DNA of 63,885 nt from Halomonas sp. (GCF_029263665.1 NZ_JAJUFQ010000024.1:1-63885); one strand, 5' to 3'; counted from the first letter of the stretch, positions 18,003-28,223 are shown. Translations and numbers: made by a program. Notes: generated by a model from the letters alone, not told the origin.

Positions 18003-18490
18003 TGGCCGCTGTTGCACGCCTGAGTTTGTTATGGGTATGGTTGACGTTGCTTTTGGCATTGTGTCTTCGGGTCATGCCCATGGCCGATGGTTGGCAGGTC
18101 TGGCGCCCTGACTGGCTCGGCTTGATGTTGCTCTATTGGTGCATGAAGCAGCCAGACCGGGTCGGTGTGTTCCACGGCTTCATCCTGGGCTTGTTACTCG
18201 ATCTGATCGAGGGTGCGCCATTGGGGCAGAATGCTTTGTCGCTATCGCTGCTGGCCTTTCTTGGTGCCCTGGTTTATCCACGCTTCCGTACCTACTCCCT
18301 GATTCAGCAGGCAGTGTTGATTTTTGTCCTGCTAGGCTTGGTGCAACTCGTCAATCAATGGCTGAGAACCTTGTTCGGGCCATTTTCCATGCATCTTTCC
18401 TTCCTGTTGCCGTCTTTGATCAGTGCAGCCCTATGGCCATGGTTGGCGACGCTGTTCAAGGCACTGGGACGCCGGTCAGCCAATGAGTGA
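18002..18490 (+). CDS. mreD: Rod shape-determining protein MreD
   Basis: 162 residues, about five membrane segments, typical of MreD. The ATG at 18002 overlaps the mreC stop. The segment RPDWLGLMLLYWCMKQPDRV is characteristic of the family (RP.w...vliYW....p...). It is part of the elongasome with MreC. The stop lies just inside or before the start of maf. Confidence 0.93.
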   Translation: MAAVARLSLLWVWLTLLLALCLRVMPMADGWQVWRPDWLGLMLLYWCMKQPDRVGVFHGFILGLLLDLIEGAPLGQNALSLSLLAFLGALVYPRFRTYSLIQQAVLIFVLLGLVQLVNQWLRTLFGPFSMHLSFLLPSLISAALWPWLATLFKALGRRSANE

Positions 18491-18497
18491 ATGCCAC

Positions 18498-19115
18498 ATG
18501 TCCAATGATGCAGCCATTCTGTGTCTGGCGTCGGCATCGCCACGCCGCCGTGAGCTGCTTGCATCCATTGGAGTAAAGGTCGAGGTGAGGCCAGTGGATG
18601 TCGATGAGACTCCCTTGCCTGGAGAAGCCGCAGAGACCTATGTGGCACGCTTGGCACGAGCCAAGGCCCTGGCAGGCTCGAAGCTCAGTGAACTGGCTGT
18701 GCTCGGTTCAGATACGGCGGTGGTATGTGATGGTGTCATTCTTGGCAAGCCCGAGAGTGAACAGGATGCCTTTGCCATGTTGCGAATGCTCTCGGGGCGT
18801 CGCCACCAGGTGCTGACGGCTGTCGCGGTGGTGGGGCCCACAGGCAGAAGCGAGCGGCAAGTCATCGAGACCGTTGTGACCAGTGAGGTCGAAATGCGTC
18901 GTATCAGCGATGACGAGATCCACGCCTATTGGCATACTGGTGAACCGCAGGACAAGGCCGGCAGCTATGCTATCCAGGGCTTGGCTTCGGTGTTCATCTC
19001 GCGTATCGAGGGCAGCCATTCAGCTGTGGTAGGGTTGCCACTGTTCGAGACGGCAGAATTGCTGGAACGTCAGGGCGTGGTGCTATGGCATGGAAGTACC
19101 GTGACATCAAAGTAA
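18498..19115 (+). CDS. yhdE: Maf-family nucleotide pyrophosphatase (YhdE type, dTTP/UTP)
   Basis: 205 residues from ATG 18498; ATG 18483, overlapping the mreD stop, is an alternative and neither has a clear ribosome-binding site. LASASPRRRELLASIG is the Maf phosphate-binding signature, and VLGSDTAVV and GEPQDKAGSYAIQG supply the active site. Position between mreD and rng equals that of E. coli yhdE, a dTTP/UTP pyrophosphatase that cleans up non-canonical nucleotides. Confidence 0.93.
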   Translation: MSNDAAILCLASASPRRRELLASIGVKVEVRPVDVDETPLPGEAAETYVARLARAKALAGSKLSELAVLGSDTAVVCDGVILGKPESEQDAFAMLRMLSGRRHQVLTAVAVVGPTGRSERQVIETVVTSEVEMRRISDDEIHAYWHTGEPQDKAGSYAIQGLASVFISRIEGSHSAVVGLPLFETAELLERQGVVLWHGSTVTSK

Positions 19116-19232
19116 TGTCTGGCCTATTGACCTGTCATAAAAATCAGCAGGGGGCTGCCTTTAGCACAGGGCTCGGAGTGGCCTTGTTCTATGTCATAAT
19201 GCTGTGAGACTTTTCTGGACAAGGACAGCTGC

Positions 19233-20696
19233 ATGAGTGGTGAAGTGCTCATCAACCTGACGCCAATGGAAACTCGTGTTGCTGTAGTGGAGAACGGGGT
19301 TCTCCAGGAAGCTTTCATCGAACGAGCACGACGGCGGGGCATCGTCGGTAATATCTATCAGGGGCGTGTGGTCCGTGTACTGCCGGGGATGCAAGCGGCC
19401 TTTATCGATATTGGGCTGGAGCGGGCCGCCTTTATCCATGCCCATGATATCGCTGCACCGGGAGCGTCTTCCGAGGAACAGCCATCCATTGCCCATCTGC
19501 TTCATGAGGGACAGTCCCTGGTCGTTCAGGTGACCAAGGACCCTATCGGCTCCAAAGGAGCCCGTCTGACCACGCATCTCTCGGTACCATCCCGCTATCT
19601 GGTATATATGCCGGATTCACCGCATAACGGTGTATCCCAGCGAATTGAAGACGAAACCGAGCGCGAGCGTCTGCGAGAGCTGGTCGATACGGCAGCTACC
19701 GAACAGGCCTTGGAGGTCAGTGGCGGCTTCATCGTGCGTACCGCTGCTGAAGGGGTCAGCCTTGATGAAATGACAGCGGACATGAATTTTCTGCTGCGTC
19801 TATGGCGCAAGGTCAGTGAGCGCAAGATCACGGCGCCGGCTCCCAGTGCCATTTACGACGACCTGCCACTATTCATGCGCACTCTGCGTGATGTGATGCG
19901 TGACGATATCGAGAAAGTGCGCATCGACTCTCGGGAAAATTATGTCAAGTTGGTCGAGTTCGCTGAAGAGTTCATGCCCAACGCAGTGAATCGTATCGAG
20001 CACTACGCTGGGGAGCGGCCAATCTTCGATCTGTTTAGTGTCGAGGATGAAATCCAGAAAGCCTTGGCGCGCAAGGTTCAACTCAAGTCCGGTGGCTATC
20101 TGGTCATAGATCCCACTGAGGCAATGACGACCATCGACGTGAATACAGGAGGCTATGTCGGCCACCGGAATCTTGAAGAGACCATCTTCAAGACCAATCT
20201 CGAGGCTGCCACGGCTATTGCGCGCCAGCTTCGCCTGCGCAACCTTGGCGGAATCATCATCATCGATTTCATCGATATGGTGGACCCTGAACATCAGCGC
20301 CAAGTCCTGCGTATGCTGGAAAAGTCCCTTGAACGGGATCACGCCAAGACCAAGTGCACCGGAGTGACTGAGCTCGGGCTGGTGCAGCTGACACGCAAGC
20401 GCACCAGGGAGAGCCTGGAGCAGACTCTGTGCGAATCCTGTCCGTCCTGCCAGGGGCGCGGTACTTTGAAGACGGCCGAGTCCGTGTGCTATGAGATCTT
20501 TCGTGAGATTCTGCGAGAAGAGCGAGCCTACAATGCTGAGACCTATGCCGTTCTGGCGTCTCAGTCCGTGGTCGACCGATTACTCGATGAAGAGTCTGCG
20601 GCAGTGGCGGATCTAGAGGAGTTTATCGGCAAGACCATCCGCTTTCAGGTTGAAACGCAGTACTCCCAGGAGCAGTACGATATCGTGCTGATGTGA
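19233..20696 (+). CDS. rng: Ribonuclease G
   Basis: 487 residues. An N-terminal S1 domain (GIVGNIYQGRVVRVLPGMQA) precedes the RNase E/G catalytic domain; DVNTGGYVG and IIIIDFIDM contain the Mg-binding Asp residues, and CESCPSCQGRG is the zinc-link Cys pair. It lacks the long C-terminal degradosome scaffold of RNase E. RNase G matures the 5' end of 16S rRNA and starts decay of certain mRNAs. It follows maf, as in many gammaproteobacteria, and yhdP follows four bases later. Confidence 0.96.
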   Translation: MSGEVLINLTPMETRVAVVENGVLQEAFIERARRRGIVGNIYQGRVVRVLPGMQAAFIDIGLERAAFIHAHDIAAPGASSEEQPSIAHLLHEGQSLVVQVTKDPIGSKGARLTTHLSVPSRYLVYMPDSPHNGVSQRIEDETERERLRELVDTAATEQALEVSGGFIVRTAAEGVSLDEMTADMNFLLRLWRKVSERKITAPAPSAIYDDLPLFMRTLRDVMRDDIEKVRIDSRENYVKLVEFAEEFMPNAVNRIEHYAGERPIFDLFSVEDEIQKALARKVQLKSGGYLVIDPTEAMTTIDVNTGGYVGHRNLEETIFKTNLEAATAIARQLRLRNLGGIIIIDFIDMVDPEHQRQVLRMLEKSLERDHAKTKCTGVTELGLVQLTRKRTRESLEQTLCESCPSCQGRGTLKTAESVCYEIFREILREERAYNAETYAVLASQSVVDRLLDEESAAVADLEEFIGKTIRFQVETQYSQEQYDIVLM

Positions 20697-20700
20697 TGCC

Positions 20701-23700
20701 ATGGCGCCGTTTCGCTTGTTGACGCGCTGGCTGTTGACGCTTATCGCAGTGGGGTTGGCCTTGGTCGCACTGCTGCTGGTCGTGGTGCGTCTTTCCCTGG
20801 GACAGGTCGATCACCTCCAGCAACGCCTGGTCGATCTTGTCGATCTGCGCTTCAGAGCCGATGCCAGCATTGGTTATCTTGATGGCTCTCTCGAAGGGGT
20901 TGATCCTCGCCTGGCGTTGAATGACCTGAAACTCAGTGTCGGCACGGGGGCGGAAGAGCAGCCCCTGATCGAAGTCCGTCACGGAGAAGTACGTCTGGAT
21001 ACTTCAGCCAGTCTGGCCCAAGGGGTACCAGTGGCGGAGAACCTTCATCTCAGTGGGGTGACACTGCACCTCTATCAGGATGATGAGCAGCGCTGGCGCT
21101 GGCCTGATCCCGCTCGAATTCCTCCTGAGCTGATGCCCCAAAGTACTTTTAGCCTGGAGCGTATCGACTTCTGGGTTGGTGTGTTGCTGCAGCAGCGGGG
21201 ATGGGTTGACGACCTGAAACTCGTCTTGCACCGCGACGATGGCACCACCGTGATAAATGCCCCCCGCCTTCTGATTGCCAGTGACGATGCCAATACCCAT
21301 GTGGAGGGAGAAGTCTTCATCGAAGGCCTGGATGGAGAAGCGATTCAGGTGGCGATGAGCTTGGCTCCTGGTCAGGAAGGCGACAAGAGTTTTTCCGCGG
21401 CCCTGCAGGGTCGCATGCAGCTCGATAGCCTGGAAGTGTTGTCGCAGCTGCTGGGTATCGATCATGTCGTGAGCCTGGATGAAGCGAGTGGTCAGGCTGA
21501 AATCTGGGGGCGTTGGGAGGAAGGTCGCCTGGCTGATGCGCGCATGAATATCAACGCACCCATTCTGGTATTGAATCAGCAGGCACGTCTTCAGGTTCAG
21601 GAGGAAGGGAGTTCCGGGGCGACGGGCACAGATACCGTTACTGGGCAGGATGCATCAGAAGCAACAGAAGAAGTCGAGTTGCCTCCTGAAGGGATTGTCT
21701 TTACCAATGCCCAGTTGCGTGCACAGTGGCTGCGTCGTGGAGCAAAGGATTGGGAGGCTTGGGTAGAAGGTCACTCCGAGCATGTGGAGTGGACGGGAAG
21801 TGATGGCCAGGAAGCTCCAGAAGGCAAACCCGTACCACGTCATTGGCATATCATGAGCCGTTCTGATGGCTGGTGGGCCAATGCCTCAGGGTTCGAGCTG
21901 GCTGCGCTAGCGCAATGGCGCGAGCGAGTAAGGCTACCGGAGGGGCTGGAGAGAGCTGTAGATGCCCTCAAGCCTAGAGGGCAGGTGACGGGGTTGGGCT
22001 TTGGACGACTCGAAGGGGAGTGGAAGGCCCGGGTGGCAGCCACCCAAGTAGAAGTCGATCCGTGGGAAAGTGCGCCTGGTGGCGGCCCCTTGAATATATG
22101 GGTAGAGGCTGAGGGAACCCGAGGGCATGTCGACTTCGTGGATAGTGGTGCGGCACAGATGTCTTTTCCTGAGATCTTTCCCGAGCCACTGGCGCTGGAC
22201 TATGCCAAAGGGCAAGTCGGGTGGTCCTATGACGGGCCGCGTACCTTCGTCAGTGGGCGAAATCTCAGGGTTGGTTGGCGTGATGCCAATGTGGACGGCA
22301 ATTTTGGCCTTGCTCTGGCCGAAGATCAGCGGGGAGGGTTCGGCCTCACTCTCCAACTGCACGATGTTGATGCCGTCAAGCATCCTCTGGCCGATTGGTT
22401 GCCGTTGACCTTGCTGCGCCAGAAGGTGAGTGGTGAGCTCACGGACTGGTTGACCAGTGGCCTGGCCGGGAGAGTGCCCGAAGGTAGCCTGCGTATCCAT
22501 GTACCATTGCGTGAGCAGGGGGCGTTGTCGGGGGCGAAGCTGGATCCCCGTCTGGAGCTGAACCTGGATGTTGTCGATGGGCGCCTGCCTTATGCCGAAG
22601 GTTGGCCGGCACTGACCAACGTCAGTGGTCGTCTGTCCCTGGAAGACGAAAATCTTGAGGCTGATGTGGCGCATGCCGAGAGCCACGGTGTCAAGGTCAA
22701 GGACGCCAAGGTCAACCTGGCTGACGGGATATTGCATGTCGATGGCCCCTTGTCGGCATCGCTTGATGACACTTTGTCGTTCCTGGCTGCCATGCCGGTG
22801 GATGGGGCTGAAGTGGCTGAGAGTTGGCGTGCGGAAGGTAACATGAACGGTACGCTGGCATTGCGTCTCCCCATGGATGACATCGATGCGCTGGAGTTGA
22901 CGGTGGATTCCCAGGCTCAGGCATCCAAGGTGGAGCACTTGCTGACTGGCCTCTCCATTGACGATGTGTCTGGTCCATTGAAATGGCAGCAGCGAGGCGA
23001 AGACGGTGGCATGGAAGGGCGTCTGCAAGGTCGCATGTTGGGTGGCCAGGTGCGTGCCGAGATGGATGGTGGCGATGTCATCGACTTTTCTGGCCGCAGT
23101 GATGCAAGTGAACTGAGTGCCTGGGGAGGCCTGCCCGCGGGTAGCTTGATATCCGGCATCTTTCCCTGGCAGGGAAAGTTCGATATTGAACAGCGCCAGT
23201 TGACGATTGATAGCGCTCTGGAGGGGCTGGATATTGCCCTGCCTGCACCTTTGGGCAAAAGCGCAAATGCCTCCAGGGCGTTTCACCTGGATGTGGCCTT
23301 GAGAGATTCCGGCACCCAGTTGTCTGGTGTCCTGGGGAATCAGGTTGGCATGCGTTGGCGTGAGCTGGAAGGCCAAGGTACTCAGCGTAGCCAGGGCCAG
23401 ATATGGGTAGGGCGCTCAGTGCCACAGGCCTGGCCTTCGGTGCCGGGATGGTCGGTATTGGCCTCATTGCCACGCCTTGACCTCAGTGCCTGGAGTGACG
23501 CTCTCAAGCCAGTGCTCTCCGGCGTGGATGCTTCAGCAGGTGGTGGCATGCCCTCTGTCAATCGATTGCACGCCGATACGCAATGTCTCAGTGCCGGTAC
23601 TCATTGCCTCGGTTCGTTGTCACTCGATGCAGAACCTCATGGCAGAAACTGGCAAGTAACATTGGACGGCAGTCTGCTTACCGGGCGCGTTGACTATCAG

Positions 23701-24681
23701 CAAGGTGTCCTGCAGCCCCTGGACATTCATCTCCAGCGATTGAGCCTGGATGACTTGATGGCTGAAGCGTCGACGTCAGAGCGCGCGCCGGTCAGTGGCT
23801 CAGTGGGGTCGGTGTATAGCGAACTGGACCTGGGGGTGGATCCTGAGCCATATGCTCATCGTCTGGGGGATCTGCCTCCAGGCAAGCTGGTCATCGACAA
23901 CATTGAACGTCAGGGCAAGACCTTTGGTCCTTTCGTTGGCGAGTGGCGAGCCAGCAATGAGCGACTGTCGCTGGAGCCACTGTCACTCGAACTCGGTGAG
24001 TTGACGGCCAGGGGCTCCATGATCTGGGAAGCTTCCGGCAGCAGCGATAGTCTGACACGCTCACGTCTGGCCATTGATGGCGGTGATCCAGGAACGGCTC
24101 TGGAGGCACTGGGTCAGGCCGAGGCGGTGCGTAGCAAGAAACTCCGGGTAGATAGCCAGTTGGCCTGGCCTGGGGCGCCTTGGCAGTTCGCTCTGGCGAA
24201 TTCGCGGGGCAACTTGAGCGTAGACTTGCAGGATGGCTCATTCGTCAATATCAACGCTCCTTCAGCCAAGGTCATTGGCCTGCTCAATGTCGATAACCTG
24301 CTGCGCCGGCTACGCCTGGATTTTTCCGATGTGACACGCTCCGGCACGGCTTTCGACAGTGTCAAGGGAGCGGCAACCCTGTATGGTGGAGTATTGGAAA
24401 CACAGGGACCCATCAAGATCAATGGGCCGGCCACCGACTTCACCCTTGAGGGCAATGCTGACCTGGCTCAGCGCAAGTTGGACCTGTCTCTGGGGGTTAC
24501 CGTGCCGGTAAGCAACAATCTGCCCCTGGCTGCCGTGGTTGCCGGAGCGCCTCTGGTGGGGGGGGCCCTTTATGTGGCTGACATGATTCTTGGTGATGTC
24601 ATCGACCGGGTGACGCGCATTCACTATCAGGTGCAGGGTCCCTGGACTGCACCACAGATTTCTCTGGAAAGTGCTCAATGA
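20701..24681 (+). CDS. yhdP: YhdP family AsmA-like lipid transport protein
   Basis: 1326 residues, slightly longer than E. coli YhdP (1266). One N-terminal transmembrane helix (LLTRWLLTLIAVGLALVALL) anchors a very long periplasmic part rich in beta strands, ending in the AsmA-2/DUF3971-type C-terminal region (TDFTLEGNADLAQRKLDLSL). A Gly/Thr/Glu-rich insertion near residues 300-325 is probably a flexible loop. YhdP, with TamB and YdbH, bridges the inner and outer membrane and moves phospholipids. It is one of the rng-yhdP-tldD genes, with its stop overlapping the tldD start (ATGA). Confidence 0.92.
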   Translation: MAPFRLLTRWLLTLIAVGLALVALLLVVVRLSLGQVDHLQQRLVDLVDLRFRADASIGYLDGSLEGVDPRLALNDLKLSVGTGAEEQPLIEVRHGEVRLDTSASLAQGVPVAENLHLSGVTLHLYQDDEQRWRWPDPARIPPELMPQSTFSLERIDFWVGVLLQQRGWVDDLKLVLHRDDGTTVINAPRLLIASDDANTHVEGEVFIEGLDGEAIQVAMSLAPGQEGDKSFSAALQGRMQLDSLEVLSQLLGIDHVVSLDEASGQAEIWGRWEEGRLADARMNINAPILVLNQQARLQVQEEGSSGATGTDTVTGQDASEATEEVELPPEGIVFTNAQLRAQWLRRGAKDWEAWVEGHSEHVEWTGSDGQEAPEGKPVPRHWHIMSRSDGWWANASGFELAALAQWRERVRLPEGLERAVDALKPRGQVTGLGFGRLEGEWKARVAATQVEVDPWESAPGGGPLNIWVEAEGTRGHVDFVDSGAAQMSFPEIFPEPLALDYAKGQVGWSYDGPRTFVSGRNLRVGWRDANVDGNFGLALAEDQRGGFGLTLQLHDVDAVKHPLADWLPLTLLRQKVSGELTDWLTSGLAGRVPEGSLRIHVPLREQGALSGAKLDPRLELNLDVVDGRLPYAEGWPALTNVSGRLSLEDENLEADVAHAESHGVKVKDAKVNLADGILHVDGPLSASLDDTLSFLAAMPVDGAEVAESWRAEGNMNGTLALRLPMDDIDALELTVDSQAQASKVEHLLTGLSIDDVSGPLKWQQRGEDGGMEGRLQGRMLGGQVRAEMDGGDVIDFSGRSDASELSAWGGLPAGSLISGIFPWQGKFDIEQRQLTIDSALEGLDIALPAPLGKSANASRAFHLDVALRDSGTQLSGVLGNQVGMRWRELEGQGTQRSQGQIWVGRSVPQAWPSVPGWSVLASLPRLDLSAWSDALKPVLSGVDASAGGGMPSVNRLHADTQCLSAGTHCLGSLSLDAEPHGRNWQVTLDGSLLTGRVDYQQGVLQPLDIHLQRLSLDDLMAEASTSERAPVSGSVGSVYSELDLGVDPEPYAHRLGDLPPGKLVIDNIERQGKTFGPFVGEWRASNERLSLEPLSLELGELTARGSMIWEASGSSDSLTRSRLAIDGGDPGTALEALGQAEAVRSKKLRVDSQLAWPGAPWQFALANSRGNLSVDLQDGSFVNINAPSAKVIGLLNVDNLLRRLRLDFSDVTRSGTAFDSVKGAATLYGGVLETQGPIKINGPATDFTLEGNADLAQRKLDLSLGVTVPVSNNLPLAAVVAGAPLVGGALYVADMILGDVIDRVTRIHYQVQGPWTAPQISLESAQ

Positions 24682-26129
24682 CAGTTGAACGAACAACCTT
24701 CGACGAAGCAGTAGAAACACTGCTTGCCCCAGGTGGGCTCGATCTGGACGCTCTCGATAGCGGCATTCGACATGCTCTCGGTCCGGGAATCGATTACGCC
24801 GACCTTTATTTCCAGCGTGCCTGGAATGAGAGCTGGATTCTGGAAGATGGTGAGGTGAAAGAGGCCAGCTACAACATCGACGGTGGCGTCGGTGTGCGTG
24901 CCATGGCTGGTGAAAAGACAGGTTTTGCCTATTCCAACCAGATCAATGCAGAGGCACTGGCCGAAACGGGGAAAACCGCCGCTGGCATCGTGCGTAGTGG
25001 CAGCCTTCTTGACCAGGCTCCGCGCATCCAGGTGGGATATACCCCACGCTATGCGGGCATCGACCCGTTGTCCGGCCTGTCCGCGGAAGACAAGGTGGCC
25101 ATGCTCAAGCTGGCCGACAAGGTCGCTCGTGCAGCCGATCCTGCCGTCACCCAGGTCAGCGCTTCCTTGAGCAGTCTCTATGAAGTGGTGCTGGTGACGG
25201 CCAGCGATGGCACTCTGGCTGCGGATATTCGTCCTCTGGTGCGCTTCAACGTTAGTGTGATTGCAGTGCGCAATGGACGGCGCGAGCGTGGCAGTGCAGG
25301 CGGAGGTGGGCGATATCCCATGGCGCGTCTGCGCGATGAAGGTGTGGCCGAGACCTATGCCAAGGAAGCCGTGCGCCAGGCACTGGTCAATCTGGAGGCC
25401 ATCGATGCGCCTGCTGGGCAGATGCCGGTGGTGTTGGGGGCGGGCTGGCCAGGCATTCTGTTGCACGAAGCCGTGGGGCATGGCCTGGAAGGCGATTTCA
25501 ACCGCAAGGGCAGCTCCGCGTTTGCTGGTCGAATTGGTCAGCGTGTTGCAGCGCCAGGGGTCACGGTGGTCGATGATGGCACCCTGGCCGACCGTCGTGG
25601 CTCGCTGTCAGTGGATGATGAAGGTACGCCGAGCCAGTGCACCGTATTGATCGAAGACGGCATCCTTACCGGCTACATGCAGGACAAGCTCAATGCGCGT
25701 CTGATGGGCATGCAGCCGACCGGCAACGCTCGTCGTGAATCCTTTGCCCACATGCCGATGCCGCGTATGACCAATACGTATATGCGTGCCGGCAAGGATG
25801 ATCCGCAAGACATCATCAAGAGTGTGTCCAAGGGGCTCTATGCAGTGAGCTTTGGCGGCGGACAAGTGGATATTACCTCCGGCAAGTTCGTGTTCTCGGC
25901 TAGTGAGGCGTATTTGATTGAGGATGGCAAGATCACGACGCCGGTGAAAGGGGCCACGTTGATTGGCAATGGTCCCGAGGCCATGGGACGGGTTTCCATG
26001 ATCGGCCACGACATGGCGCTGGATACGGGAATCGGAGTCTGTGGCAAGGAAGGCCAGGGTGTGCCTGTTGGGGTTGGACAGCCCACACTGAAGCTGGATG
26101 AACTGACTGTCGGCGGAACGCAGTCGTAG
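24678..26129 (+). CDS. tldD: Metalloprotease TldD
   Basis: 483 residues. The zinc site HEAVGHGLEGD lies near residue 260, and the C-terminal GQVDITSGKFVFSASEAYLI is typical. TldD is the catalytic half of the TldD/TldE protease, which processes microcin-type peptides and unfolded peptides and controls the antitoxin CcdA in E. coli. It overlaps yhdP by four bases (ATGA) and is followed by a hairpin of GAGCTAC repeats. Its partner pmbA lies 750 bp away on the same strand, beyond darP. Confidence 0.96.
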   Translation: MTVERTTFDEAVETLLAPGGLDLDALDSGIRHALGPGIDYADLYFQRAWNESWILEDGEVKEASYNIDGGVGVRAMAGEKTGFAYSNQINAEALAETGKTAAGIVRSGSLLDQAPRIQVGYTPRYAGIDPLSGLSAEDKVAMLKLADKVARAADPAVTQVSASLSSLYEVVLVTASDGTLAADIRPLVRFNVSVIAVRNGRRERGSAGGGGRYPMARLRDEGVAETYAKEAVRQALVNLEAIDAPAGQMPVVLGAGWPGILLHEAVGHGLEGDFNRKGSSAFAGRIGQRVAAPGVTVVDDGTLADRRGSLSVDDEGTPSQCTVLIEDGILTGYMQDKLNARLMGMQPTGNARRESFAHMPMPRMTNTYMRAGKDDPQDIIKSVSKGLYAVSFGGGQVDITSGKFVFSASEAYLIEDGKITTPVKGATLIGNGPEAMGRVSMIGHDMALDTGIGVCGKEGQGVPVGVGQPTLKLDELTVGGTQS

Positions 26130-26139
26130 GCTGATGCAT

Positions 26140-26180
26140 GAGCTACGAGCTACGAGCTACGAGGTCCGTAGCTCGTAGCT
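26140..26180. repeat. GAGCTAC heptamer repeat with inverted copy
   Basis: Three tandem GAGCTAC units plus GAG (26140-26163), then GTAGCTCGTAGCT (26168-26180) in reverse complement. A 12-bp hairpin (AGCTACGAGCTA / TAGCTCGTAGCT) results, sited between the ends of tldD and darP. The same 7-bp unit makes the larger array at 45553-45601. Confidence 0.8.
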
Positions 26181-26185
26181 GGCGG

Positions 26186-26692
26186 TTATAGACCGGCAGT
26201 GTCGCGCATCAACTTGAACAGTCGTTTCGCGTTGGTTGGCGGCTTGTTTTGCTCGCGTTCCTTGCGAGCGTTGCGAATCAGTTGGCGTAGGGCCTGGCGG
26301 TCGGTATCTGGATATTCAACGAGGAAGGCTTCCACCGCTTCATCGCCTTCTTCAACCAGACGGTCGCGCCACCTTTCCAGGCGCACGAAGGCATGTTCAC
26401 GGTTGACCTGGGTCTGCTCGATCTCGTCGAATATCGCCTGAATGCCCTCAAGGTCTTCCTTGCGCATGAGCTTGCCGACGTATTGCATATGGCGCCGGCG
26501 AGCCTCGCGAGCGCGGATACGATCGGTTTCTTCGATGGCGCGCTTGAATTCGTCGGACAGCGGGAAGCGTTCGCGCTCCGCTGGCTTCATGGCAATGAAG
26601 CGTTCGCCAAGTTCCTGCAGCTCATGCATTTCGCGCTTGAGTTGAGACTTGCTGGGGCGCTCATCGATAGTGGAGCGATCATCCTGGTTCAT
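26186..26692 (-). CDS. darP: Ribosome biogenesis factor DarP (YjgA, DUF615)
   Basis: 168 residues from ATG 26692 (AGGGA seven bases before); the in-frame upstream extension is not conserved. Highly charged and helical with SKSQLKREMHELQELG, RRRHMQYVGKLMR and the C-terminal RQALRQLIRNARKE and RLFKLMRD, as in E. coli YjgA. DarP binds late 50S precursors and helps shape the peptidyl transferase centre. It is divergent from pmbA, its neighbour in many gammaproteobacteria. Confidence 0.95.
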   Translation of the reverse strand: MNQDDRSTIDERPSKSQLKREMHELQELGERFIAMKPAERERFPLSDEFKRAIEETDRIRAREARRRHMQYVGKLMRKEDLEGIQAIFDEIEQTQVNREHAFVRLERWRDRLVEEGDEAVEAFLVEYPDTDRQALRQLIRNARKEREQNKPPTNAKRLFKLMRDTAGL

Positions 26693-26882
26693 ACCGGGTC
26701 CCTGGGTAAAGATGCGGGGGAAATGAAATGGCCCCAAGTATACCAGCCGCACGGCCCAAGGGTGGAAATGCCAGGCAAGCACCGGCAAGCTGCTTTGTAT
26801 GGGGCATTGTGGTCATACCATTAGCCGCCGGGCGATAACAGATTGATGGGGCCGGAATATCGGCCATGACAGGAGATGATTC

Positions 26883-28223
26883 ATGACACAGGCGTTCGAT
26901 GCCAAGGCGCAACAGCAGACGCTGGAAGACCGTGCCCAGAAAGCGTTGGAATTGGCCAGGCGCTTGGGGGCCGATGCTTGCGAGGTAGGTGCCAGCGTCG
27001 ATCAGGGGATTGGTATCAGCGTTCGCGAAAGCGATGTGGAATCCGTGGAGCTATCGCGAGACCAGGGTATTGCCGTAACCGTCTATGTTGGCAAGCGCAA
27101 GGGTAGCGCTTCGTCCAGCGATGCCAATGATGACTCCATTCAGAGTGTGGTGGAGCGCGCTCTGTCCATCGCCCGCTATACCGGTGAGGACTCGGCGTCA
27201 GGGCTTGCCGATGCAGAGCTGATGGCGACAGAGTTTCCTGACCTGGATGTCCACCATCCGTGGGAGCTGAGTACCGAACAGGCCGTTGAGCTGGCGTTGG
27301 CGTGCGAGAGTGCAGGGCTTGGCCAGGAAGGTATTCGCAGTTCTGATGGCGCTAGTCTGTCCAGTGGTGAGGGCGTGCGCGTCTATGCCAACAGTCATGG
27401 CTTTCTCGGTAGCCAGGCGGGTAGCCGTCATTCGTTGTCCTGCATGTTGATCGCAGAGAACGGCAATGGCATGCAGCGTGACTACGATTACACCAGCAGC
27501 CGCGACCCCAAGGAGTTGTGGACTCCTGAAACTGTCGGTCGCAATGCCGCTGAGCGCACGTTGCGTCGCCTCGGCGGGCGGCGCCCTGCAACGGGCCGTT
27601 TCCCGGTCTTGTTTGATCCCAGTATGGCGAGTGGCCTGGTTGGGCACTTGATGTCCGCTATCTCCGGCGGTGCCATTTACCGGGATGCCTCATTCCTCTG
27701 TGGTCGGCTGGAGGAATCATTGTTTCCTGAGTGGTTCAGTCTTGGGGAGAAACCCATGCTGATGCGCGGTATGGCCAGCAGCCCCTTCGATGGAGATGGT
27801 GTCCAGACCCGCGACAATGTCTTTATCGATAGCGGCAAGTTAGCCAGTTATATGCTGTCAGCCTACAGTGCACGCCGCTTGGGACTGCAAACTACCGGCA
27901 ATGCCGGTGGCGCGCGCAATGTGCGTATCAACGCGCCACTGCAAAGTCGTGAAGCGCTATTGTCGCGTATGGACCGTGGGATTCTGGTGACAGAGTTGAT
28001 GGGACAGGGGGTCAATGGTGTGACGGGAGACTATTCTCGCGGTGCTGCTGGCTTCTGGGTGGAGAATGGCAAGATTCAGTACCCAGTGGAAGAGTTCACG
28101 ATCGCCGGCAACTTGAGCCAGATGTTCGCGGGGCTGGCGGCGGTTGGTGACGACATTGATACTCGTGGCAGCATCCATACCGGCAGCTGGTTGATCGATG
28201 AGATGACGATCGCCGGCGACTGA
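26883..28223 (+). CDS. pmbA: Metalloprotease-like PmbA/TldE
   Basis: 446 residues, homologous to TldD but without the HExxxH zinc motif, as expected of the non-catalytic subunit. Typical segments are NVRINAPLQSREALLSRMDR-like text and VTELMGQGVNGVTGDYSRGA near residue 380. The TldD/TldE heterodimer needs both proteins. AGGAGATGATTC precedes the ATG, with GGAG about 9-10 bases away. It is monocistronic, followed by an 18-bp hairpin. Confidence 0.95.
   Translation: MTQAFDAKAQQQTLEDRAQKALELARRLGADACEVGASVDQGIGISVRESDVESVELSRDQGIAVTVYVGKRKGSASSSDANDDSIQSVVERALSIARYTGEDSASGLADAELMATEFPDLDVHHPWELSTEQAVELALACESAGLGQEGIRSSDGASLSSGEGVRVYANSHGFLGSQAGSRHSLSCMLIAENGNGMQRDYDYTSSRDPKELWTPETVGRNAAERTLRRLGGRRPATGRFPVLFDPSMASGLVGHLMSAISGGAIYRDASFLCGRLEESLFPEWFSLGEKPMLMRGMASSPFDGDGVQTRDNVFIDSGKLASYMLSAYSARRLGLQTTGNAGGARNVRINAPLQSREALLSRMDRGILVTELMGQGVNGVTGDYSRGAAGFWVENGKIQYPVEEFTIAGNLSQMFAGLAAVGDDIDTRGSIHTGSWLIDEMTIAGD

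Noticed and set aside
21934..23376. 480-codon open frame opposite yhdP
   Set aside because: Shadow of a real gene with clear domain content and operon position on the plus strand.
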